The notes under the pieces: model-generated
What the model was told of the DNA's origin: nothing
The model's database searches: none
Seen by the model: the letters and a program-made list of their open reading frames with translations, nothing else
Part shown: positions 1 to 5,447 of the stretch, in pieces
Numbering within the stretch: the stretch's first letter is position 1
Layout: each line of letters starts with the position of its first letter
From: Planctomycetota bacterium
Lineage (GTDB): Bacteria; Planctomycetota; MHYJ01; JACQXL01; JAVHLO01
Direction: 5' to 3'
NCBI GenBank assembly: GCA_031082105.1
Contig: JAVHLO010000154.1
Location: 1-8,024 of the forward strand
DNA length: 8,024 nucleotides
Translations under genes and position numbers: made by a program

Positions 1-1
1 G

Positions 2-574
2 TTCAGAGAGGAACTCCGGAAGCGATTTGACAGAGCGTTCGATTCAGAGCGATGTCCGTTCTCTCCGCTCGAAAGGAGCGCGGGCTTCTGGACAAATGGC
101 CAGACTGTCGTGTTTACGTTCTCCAAGGTAACAGGCCATCCCCGTATGGCAAACCCGGACCGCTACAAGAAACGCTTTGAGCCTCGCGCGTGTTTCAGCG
201 AGTACAATCACGAGCTGGGCATGCAACTCTATCGTCAGTGGCGTGAGGAAGAAGAGGAGAAAGGCAAGAATGGAAGCAACGAGTCCGGCAAGGGTGAGAA
301 CAAGTCCGGAGAGGGCGGCGCGGCGAACACGAACGAGGCCGCCGGCGTAGCCTCGCCCGAGGACGGCCGAGCCCCGCTCACGGCAGCCGAAGCAGCGACC
401 GAAACGGCCAAGGGTAAACGTGCAGCCGGTGCAAAGCCTGTTCCATCGCCGTCGCAGTCCGCCGGGGCTATAGTCGCTTACGTACTGGGGCTTCTGGGGG
501 TCTGCGCGTTGCTTGCTGCGCTCTTCATGTTGCGCCGCCGCTCCGGCAGGAAACGAGGAGTCGGACCTGAATGA
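2..574 (+). CDS. 3' part of an uncharacterised single-pass membrane protein (5' end outside window)
   Basis: The reading frame is open from the left edge of the window to the TGA at 572-574, so this is the last 190 residues of a longer protein. A GTG at 110 or ATG at 146 could be taken as starts, but neither has a convincing ribosome site, and the residues before them look protein-like (for example an aromatic-rich stretch with GFWTNGQTVVFTF). The visible order is: a mixed charged/aromatic segment (residues about 1-80 of the visible part), a low-complexity linker with a run of Glu followed by Lys/Gly/Asn/Glu and then Ala/Pro/Thr-rich sequence (about 80-150), a hydrophobic helix of about 22 residues (about 154-177), and a short basic tail rich in Arg/Lys. 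The basic tail suggests that the N-terminal part is extracytoplasmic and the tail is inside. The shape resembles C-terminal membrane anchors, but I see no LPXTG, PEP-CTERM or GlyGly motif. Function unknown. Confidence 0.75.
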   Translation, partial: FREELRKRFDRAFDSERCPFSPLERSAGFWTNGQTVVFTFSKVTGHPRMANPDRYKKRFEPRACFSEYNHELGMQLYRQWREEEEEKGKNGSNESGKGENKSGEGGAANTNEAAGVASPEDGRAPLTAAEAATETAKGKRAAGAKPVPSPSQSAGAIVAYVLGLLGVCALLAALFMLRRRSGRKRGVGPE

Positions 575-605
575 GTTATGGTTGTCCGCGGCCATACTGC
601 CGATT

Positions 606-624
606 GTCCGGAGAGGCTCCGGAC
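606..624. repeat. Perfect 8-bp-arm hairpin in the gap between two genes
   Basis: GTCCGGAG at 606-613 and CTCCGGAC at 617-624 are exact reverse complements separated by 3 bases. It lies 32 bases after the stop of the upstream membrane-protein gene and is not followed by a T-run, so it is not a standard intrinsic terminator. It could be a transcript-end stabilising hairpin, part of a factor-dependent termination zone, or a binding site. The rest of 575-770 shows no gene or obvious promoter. Confidence 0.5.
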
Positions 625-757
625 GGAAGTATCCTGGTCCGGCGACAAGAGCCACGGCAGCTTCGCCCCGAAGTATGCTCGATTCCGGCAATAGGTTCGC
701 GGCGGCCGCAGTACTACGTAACACGTGCAGTTGGTTCGATGTCTCAAATCCTTGTCC

Positions 758-762
758 GAGGA
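758..762 (+). promoter_or_regulatory. Ribosome binding site for the 252-residue protein
   Basis: GAGGA lies 8 bases before the ATG at 771. It decides the start of the following gene: the same frame is open back to an ATG at 513, but that would overlap the end of the previous gene and add 86 residues of non-protein-like sequence. Confidence 0.6.
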
Positions 763-770
763 CAACGCGC

Positions 771-1529
771 ATGGAGCAGGATCAAGAATTCGTCAGCACA
801 GCCAATCCTGCAAGGACTCTTCTTGCCATCCTGTTGAAGCTCAAGGAGACACACACTGAAACGGAGTCTCACGCTTTTATGGCCGGGCTTCTTGGCGTAA
901 ACCGAAGCGCCGTGGTCAACTTCTACTCGCGCATGCTCTCATCATTTGCTCTTGTGGGTGAAGCTCGAGCGGCTCTCGCCACCCTGAAACTCGATCACAC
1001 AAAGTACGAGTTTGTGTTCGATCAAATCGCAACCGCCTTTCTTAAAGTCGCTGGAAACCGGTCAGTCGGTGACGTCAGGCATGAGTTCGACGAAAGAACC
1101 TATCTGGCTCTTCAGGCGTGCGCTGACCTTCTTGAATGGGTCGAACCGGTCATGACGACCGACAGGAAGACGCTTGAAGAACTCCGTCAGAAAGTCCAAG
1201 CACTTCTGGATGAGGTTTCGGAGAGCAACCTGTCAGAGAATCTGAAGGCTCTCCTGCTGGCCAAACTCGCAGACCTGCGATGTGCGATCGAGACATGTGA
1301 GGTGGTGGGAATCGGCGGATTGCGTCGCGCCCTGGAGAGCAGCGTGGGGTGGGTCCAGTTGAATTTGCACAGCCTTGCAGGGGAAGCCCAGGATGAACAG
1401 AAGAAGGGCATCATCGCGAAGGTTGTGGAGTTCCTTGCCCACGTGGCTCAGATACTCGGCTACCTTGGTGGGTCTCCTCTTCTTCCGCCCGGCCATCTCG
1501 TGAACTCGCTGGGGTCCGGGAAACACTGA
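771..1529 (+). CDS. Uncharacterised helical protein, 252 residues
   Basis: The start is the ATG at 771, chosen for the GAGGA site 8 bases upstream. The protein is soluble, has no signal peptide, and looks almost entirely alpha-helical. Residues about 1-60 hold a short helical segment ending near LLGVNRSAVVNFYSRM, which could be a small helix-turn-helix-like or tetra-helical unit (weak). Residues about 80-130 are a second helical block. Residues about 132-200 match a pattern I associate with small hypothetical proteins of accessory regions: a predicted coiled helix ending with Leu-rich DEVSESNLSENLKALLL, then LADLRCAIE, then a Gly-rich turn (VVGIGGLRRALE). Residues about 210-230 form a last amphipathic helix, followed by a Gly/Pro-rich tail. 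Codon third positions are less G+C-rich than in the kinase and protease genes, which hints at acquisition by transfer. I cannot name a family; a role in defence or a toxin-antitoxin-like pair is only a guess. Confidence 0.75.
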   Translation: MEQDQEFVSTANPARTLLAILLKLKETHTETESHAFMAGLLGVNRSAVVNFYSRMLSSFALVGEARAALATLKLDHTKYEFVFDQIATAFLKVAGNRSVGDVRHEFDERTYLALQACADLLEWVEPVMTTDRKTLEELRQKVQALLDEVSESNLSENLKALLLAKLADLRCAIETCEVVGIGGLRRALESSVGWVQLNLHSLAGEAQDEQKKGIIAKVVEFLAHVAQILGYLGGSPLLPPGHLVNSLGSGKH

Positions 1530-1532
1530 CTT

Positions 1533-1565
1533 GCGCATCCGCAATTCAACTGCAAATGCGTTTTC
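1533..1565 (+). terminator. Weak candidate intrinsic terminator
   Basis: CGCAT at 1534-1538 pairs with ATGCG at 1556-1560, with an inner GCA/TGC pair and mismatches between them, and is followed directly by TTTT at 1561-1564. It sits a few bases after the stop of the 252-residue gene, the right place to end its transcript before the convergent kinase gene. The stem is short and interrupted, so termination strength is doubtful. Confidence 0.35.
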
Positions 1566-1606
1566 GTCACGCGGAAAGGTGGGAATCCAAACCCTTCATG
1601 AGAGGG

Positions 1607-1633
1607 GCGGCTTCACGGGAGCCTCGCCCCCCC
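1607..1633. repeat. GC-rich intergenic repeat, copy 1
   Basis: The segment runs from GCGGCTTC to the C-run at its right end and shares the exact 14-mer CGGGAGCCTCGCCC (1616-1629) with a second copy at 1765-1792. Matching bases extend to both sides of the 14-mer (GCGGCT on the left, CCC on the right), so the two copies descend from one unit of about 27 bp. Confidence 0.6.
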
Positions 1634-1663
1634 GGTCGCGGAGCGGATTCGCTTCGACGCAGG

Positions 1664-1699
1664 TTTCCTCTCTCTCTGGAAGAGGGTCAGGGTGAGGGA
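1664..1699. repeat. CTCTCC...GGAAGAGGGTCAGGGTGAGGG-type interspersed repeat
   Basis: A pyrimidine run (CCTCTCTCTCTGG) is followed by AAGAGGGTCAGGGTGAGGGA. CCTCT at 1667-1671 pairs with AGAGG at 1681-1685, giving a small hairpin. From general knowledge, closely similar CTCTCCCTCTGGGAGAGGGTCAGGGTGAGGG-like sequences are scattered between genes in many G+C-rich bacterial genomes. This copy is slightly decayed. It is not coding. Confidence 0.55.
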
Positions 1700-1764
1700 C
1701 ATCTTCGCTCCCCGTGGTCCAAGCAACGGCGACCAGCCGTCGGCAACTGGAGCTGCCGCCTACA

Positions 1765-1792
1765 GCGGCTCCGGCGGGAGCCTCGCCCGCCC
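1765..1792. repeat. GC-rich intergenic repeat, copy 2, with stem-loop
   Basis: This is the second copy of the unit at 1607-1633; the shared 14-mer is at 1775-1788. Here the right side is GCCC rather than CCCC, so GGCGGG (1773-1778) pairs exactly with CCCGCC (1786-1791) around a 7-base loop. It lies 34 bases beyond the end of the kinase gene. With no T-run it is not a classic terminator, but the hairpin may protect or end the kinase transcript. The whole 1530-1825 gap holds only these repeats and the weak terminator; I see no gene in it. Confidence 0.6.
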
Positions 1793-1825
1793 ACGATGCG
1801 AGTCCACGGCGGCCTGCGGCGACTC

Positions 1826-4800
1826 CTACTTCCCTTCGTATTCCTCGACCAGCGCTTCCGCCGTCCTGAGTAGCTCGCCGGGGCGGAGTGGAACCGCGGA
1901 AGTCCACGGCACGAGCGCATCAACCAAATCCTGCTCGCGCCAGAGAGAAAGGCGGCCGTCGTCCGATCTGTGAACCCACCAGCCCCCTACCCGTACCGGC
2001 GGGGTCTTTCCCCGGCGCGCAAGGAACGCGCGATCGACCACCAGCGGATGCATCGTCCCCAGGTCGAACCACCGAGGCGGGTCGTCGCTCCCGTCCAGAC
2101 TGAAGTGCTCGAGCTCCACGCGTTTCCACGGGTCCGTGTAGAACCGGTCACTCCCGCCGCCAAGCGCGATGCCCCGCTTCCTGTCCAGGCCGATGAGCGG
2201 CGGACCCGACCAGAACGGCTCTTCCGCACCCGGGACATACAACGAGTCCCCCTGCCAACTGTCCACCGCGCTCATCCGACGTGCATAGATCAGGTTCAAA
2301 CCGGGTAGATACGTGACGTACATGTTGTCGCCAAAGCCCTGGTCGCATACTATCGCGTTGGTCTTCCGATCAACGATCACCGTTCTATGGGACCTGTTGG
2401 CGTCCAACCCTTCCAGTACCAGCACCTCGGAATCGGTCAACTCGCCGATGGTGACATACAGCCACACATCGTCGTGTACGAAGATGCGCTCGCCGGTGTT
2501 GATGTCGTAGACCTCCACCTTGTAGAACGGGTCGCTCTCGACCTCGGACTGTCGCGTGGCGATCGAGGCGTATCCCCTGCTCTCCTTGTAGAGGCCGTAG
2601 AATCCATACTGGGTCTTCGCATCGAACGGCATCTCGACGCGTCCAGCCGGGTTGTCCAGGGGCGTGCGCGCCCATCCGCCGTCCTGGTACGTGCACAGGA
2701 ACGTGTTGCCGTCAGGCGACAGCCGGGCGTCGAAGAGAATCTCATGGCCGAGCGAGCGCGACAAGCCGAAACTGCTGAGGACTTTCCCCGCCTGGAGGTC
2801 GTACACCCCGACGTAAGGGCGATCCGACCGTGTCCCCGCGAGGACGACCCGCTGCAGGTCCGGATCGTAGTCCATCTTCACCCAATCGCTGTCCGCGCCG
2901 AATGACGGGATGAAGACCTGGTTCGTCTGCGTGTCGAGGATCCGGTCTCCCGAGTGGTTGAGTACAACGTAGCGCGGCAGTTCTTCGCCTTCGTCGTAAT
3001 CGGCGAGCAGCGCGTTGTTGTTGATCGTCCACAGGACCGTACCGGAGTCGGTCGCGATGCCGCGAACGACCCTCTCAAAGAACTCGCTGTGGAGTATCAA
3101 TCGACCTTCCTGCGCCCAACAGTAGCTGCCGTCCTTGTCGGTGCGCTCGCACTTACCGTCCGAGCCGACCTCGATATCCCACCACTCGAAATATTTTTCC
3201 CGCTGCGTCTCGTCCAGTTGTACGACCTGCGACGACCAGAGGAACCGCTCGTTTGCCGCCCATCCGCCCAGGTGCTGCAAGGCATCGGGCGAGTTCGCGG
3301 AAACCGGCCCTCTGACCTTGCCCGTCGCGAGGTTCCACGTGTAGAACAGGTTCTGGTCGTAGTCCAACCCGCAGAGTATCTTCGCTGAAGGCGAGAGCGC
3401 GTACCCGGCCGCCGAACGCAGCGCCTCCGGGAGCTTCGCCTCGAAATGGGGGGCGGGCGCGACCTTGCCCGCGAGGCACTCGAGAATCCGTCGGACGAGC
3501 AGGACTTCCGCGGTAGCGTACCCGCCCGGCAGCTTTCGCAGGTAGTCCGTACATTCGGCGATCGCGCTCTCGATGTTGCCGCTGCGGACGATTGCGGTGA
3601 GCAGGTCGTAGCGTTGCCCCTCTTCGGCCTCGAGCGCGGGAAGGTCCACTTCAACGACCGTCTCGGAATCGCCGCGGACCTCAGCGACTGCAAGCCTCGG
3701 GTAACTGTCGGGACGCGTCACTTCCACCTGCACCTGCCCGGCGGGTATGCCCTCGAACCGGACGGGCGCAGCCTTGGCCGTGAAGTCGGCGACCCGGACC
3801 ATCAGTCCGGTCGGGTTCGTCTTGACGACGAGCGTGCCGGGCCGGGTCCGCAGCGCCTCCTCCGCCCGCGCGATGTCGTCCTTCACGAGATCGGGCGTCT
3901 CCGCGAAGCCCGCCGCCTCTTTCCATAATCGTATCGCGTCGCTCCAGCGGCGTTCGGACTCGGCCTTCTTCGCCTCTGTTCGCTTCCACTCGAGTTTCGC
4001 CTTCCGCGCGCCGAGAATGGCCTCCGCGGTCTGATCGATCTCCGCGGCCATATCGAACGCCTTCGCGGCCGCCTCGTGGTCGCCGCGCGCCATGGCCGTG
4101 TTGGCCTCATCGATGGCCGTCCTGTACTGCCCGGAGCGAACCATGCGGTATGCCACGAACACGATGATCAGCACCAACACGACGCCTACGAGCGCGACAA
4201 TCAACCCGGCCCGGGATTGAGCGGGATGCGCCTGGTCCAGCACGACCTCTCTGCGCACCTGCGGCGTCATCGCGGTCATGGCGGTCCGAGGCGAGAAGAC
4301 GTCGTTGAGAAGGCGCAGGTACTCTTCAGCGCTGCCTGGCCGCTTCTCCTTCTCCTTTTTCAGCCCCTGCATGACGAGTGCACCCAGCGGCCCTTCGAGC
4401 GGCGGAGGCTCGTCGAGGAGTATCTTGCGCATCAACTGTTGGTTCGAATCCGCTTCGTGCGGCGGTTTCCCGCTCAGGAGTTCGTAGAACATTGCGGAGA
4501 CCGCATAGAGGTCCGTGCGCGCATCGACCGGGTCGCCTGCCATTTGTTCCGGCGCCATGTAGCGCAGTGTGCCCATGACCATTCCAGTGGCGGTGAGGCT
4601 GTCCTGGGACGGCCCGGCCCCGCCGGTGACCGATTTCGCGAGGCCGAAGTCCAGCACCTTCGCCTTGTCACCTTCCTCGATCATGATGTTACCGGGCTTG
4701 AGGTCACGGTGGACGATCCCGCACCGGTGCGCCTCGGCGAGCGCGGCCAGCACCTGCGAGATGATGCCCACCGCGCGCGCGACCGGCATCGGCCGCTGTT

Positions 4801-5125
4801 GTGCGGCGACCGCCGCGAGGGTTGCGCCTTTTACGAGGTCCATAGTAAGGAACAGCCGGCCCGCCGATTCGGACACTTCCCGAACCGCAACGATGTTGGA
4901 GTGCGACAACGCCATAGCCGCGCGCGCCTCGCGGAGGAACCGCTCGCGCGCCTCCGGCGTGGACGCGAGCGCCGGGTGGATGACCTTCAAGGCGACATCC
5001 GTCCCGAGCAGCAGGTGGCGCGCCTTGTAGACGACGCCCATGCCGCCGGCGCCCAGCTCCGCATCGATCCGGTAGCGGGCTTCGATCTCCTTGCCTATCA
5101 GCGAATCGGCGTTTTCTGATTGCAT
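1826..5125 (-). CDS. Transmembrane Ser/Thr protein kinase with PEGA segment and C-terminal beta-propeller
   Basis: Hanks-type kinase of 1099 residues. The kinase domain spans about 18-275 and all key residues are present: glycine loop GAGGMGVVYKA (25-35), ATP lysine K47 in VALK, helix-C E66, catalytic HRDLKPGN (139-146, D141), DFG (159-161), APE (191-193) and D205. The activation loop has Thr at 178 and 180. After a linker, one membrane helix lies at about 307-328. Outside it come a TPR-like helical part (about 333-426), a PEGA-like beta segment (about 429-495, from GTLVVKTNPTG), another helical stretch (about 503-552), and a propeller-like region (about 565-1070) with repeated VYDLQAGKVL / VYDINTGERIF / WNLATGKV blade motifs. 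The kinase should be cytoplasmic and the large C-terminal part extracytoplasmic, perhaps a sensor. The start ATG has only a weak purine-rich site (AACGAGAACA). It reads in the same direction as the FHA-protease gene, 322 bp downstream of it. The substrate is unknown. Confidence 0.93.
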   Translation of the reverse strand: MQSENADSLIGKEIEARYRIDAELGAGGMGVVYKARHLLLGTDVALKVIHPALASTPEARERFLREARAAMALSHSNIVAVREVSESAGRLFLTMDLVKGATLAAVAAQQRPMPVARAVGIISQVLAALAEAHRCGIVHRDLKPGNIMIEEGDKAKVLDFGLAKSVTGGAGPSQDSLTATGMVMGTLRYMAPEQMAGDPVDARTDLYAVSAMFYELLSGKPPHEADSNQQLMRKILLDEPPPLEGPLGALVMQGLKKEKEKRPGSAEEYLRLLNDVFSPRTAMTAMTPQVRREVVLDQAHPAQSRAGLIVALVGVVLVLIIVFVAYRMVRSGQYRTAIDEANTAMARGDHEAAAKAFDMAAEIDQTAEAILGARKAKLEWKRTEAKKAESERRWSDAIRLWKEAAGFAETPDLVKDDIARAEEALRTRPGTLVVKTNPTGLMVRVADFTAKAAPVRFEGIPAGQVQVEVTRPDSYPRLAVAEVRGDSETVVEVDLPALEAEEGQRYDLLTAIVRSGNIESAIAECTDYLRKLPGGYATAEVLLVRRILECLAGKVAPAPHFEAKLPEALRSAAGYALSPSAKILCGLDYDQNLFYTWNLATGKVRGPVSANSPDALQHLGGWAANERFLWSSQVVQLDETQREKYFEWWDIEVGSDGKCERTDKDGSYCWAQEGRLILHSEFFERVVRGIATDSGTVLWTINNNALLADYDEGEELPRYVVLNHSGDRILDTQTNQVFIPSFGADSDWVKMDYDPDLQRVVLAGTRSDRPYVGVYDLQAGKVLSSFGLSRSLGHEILFDARLSPDGNTFLCTYQDGGWARTPLDNPAGRVEMPFDAKTQYGFYGLYKESRGYASIATRQSEVESDPFYKVEVYDINTGERIFVHDDVWLYVTIGELTDSEVLVLEGLDANRSHRTVIVDRKTNAIVCDQGFGDNMYVTYLPGLNLIYARRMSAVDSWQGDSLYVPGAEEPFWSGPPLIGLDRKRGIALGGGSDRFYTDPWKRVELEHFSLDGSDDPPRWFDLGTMHPLVVDRAFLARRGKTPPVRVGGWWVHRSDDGRLSLWREQDLVDALVPWTSAVPLRPGELLRTAEALVEEYEGK

Positions 5126-5447
5126 TGTTCTCGTTCTTTGAAAAGTGCGCCTGCCACATCAAGTATCATTGCCGGACCCGGCGAAGTAGACTCTCGACCC
5201 CCAGAGCCCGGTGAACCGCCAAAACGCCAAGAGCGCCAAGGCCACCAGGAAAGATGGAGAAACCGAGCTCGACCGGATACTGGAACAGGGACGTCAAGCG
5301 ACTCTGACGAGACCACGGAACTTGACTTTCGCGCTTTGCGCGCTTTGCGTTCTTTGCGGTGAAACAATCTTGTCAAAAAAACAGACTCTTGCCGGATTGT
5401 AGCACAAAGACTGATTCCGACGACACGGCACACTGGCCGGTCGCTCC
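5126..5447. other. Intergenic gap between protease and kinase genes
   Basis: This 322-bp gap separates two minus-strand genes. About half is the repeat described at 5210-5365. The kinase-proximal part (5126-5209) holds no clear promoter; the best minus-strand -10-like string is GATACT near 5165, without a matching -35. A run of seven A at 5375-5381 (T on the minus strand) follows the protease gene but has no stable stem before it. Whether the kinase is read from the protease promoter or from its own is unresolved. Short open frames across this region are by-products of the repeat. Confidence 0.6.
5210..5365. repeat. MITE-like repeat with imperfect inverted ends made of short tandem units
   Basis: The left end begins GGTGAACCGCCAAAACGCC and runs as degenerate 9-10-base units built on GCCAA (to about 5242). 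The right end, read on the minus strand, begins GTTTCACCGCAAAGAACGC and continues in the same style on GCAAA (to about 5327). The ends are thus imperfect inverted repeats, each internally periodic, around a unique core of about 85 bp. From general knowledge, paired 'CCGCCAAGACGCCAAGA' / 'CCGCAAAGAACGCAAAG' sequences occur between genes in many Planctomycetota, Verrucomicrobiota and related genomes. No transposase is nearby, so any movement would have to be in trans. Confidence 0.6.

Noticed and set aside
44..772. 242-residue minus-strand frame across the first gene
   Set aside because: It lies antisense to a frame with clear protein features (Glu-run linker, membrane helix) and has no domain of its own.
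571..837. 88-residue plus-strand frame starting at an ATGA overlap with the upstream stop
   Set aside because: The overlap suggests translational coupling, but the residues look random (many Arg/Pro/Ser, no pattern) and the frame runs 67 bases into the better supported gene at 771.
4076..5119. 347-residue plus-strand frame opposite the kinase domain
   Set aside because: It is antisense to a kinase with all catalytic motifs intact; the long open frame follows from the G+C-rich codon bias.
5210..5365. CRISPR array
   Set aside because: The repeated units are about 9-10 bases, degenerate and without spacers, and the two ends are inverted to each other.
5375..5400. Seven-base T-run on the minus strand as terminator of the protease gene
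   Set aside because: No stable G+C-rich stem lies just before it; only a 6-bp ACAATC/GATTGT pair with a long loop is nearby.
5098..5433. Small frames in the gap with RKERKARKARK and LCALCVLCG-like strings
   Set aside because: These strings are translations of the periodic ends of the repeat, a familiar false gene, not a protein.
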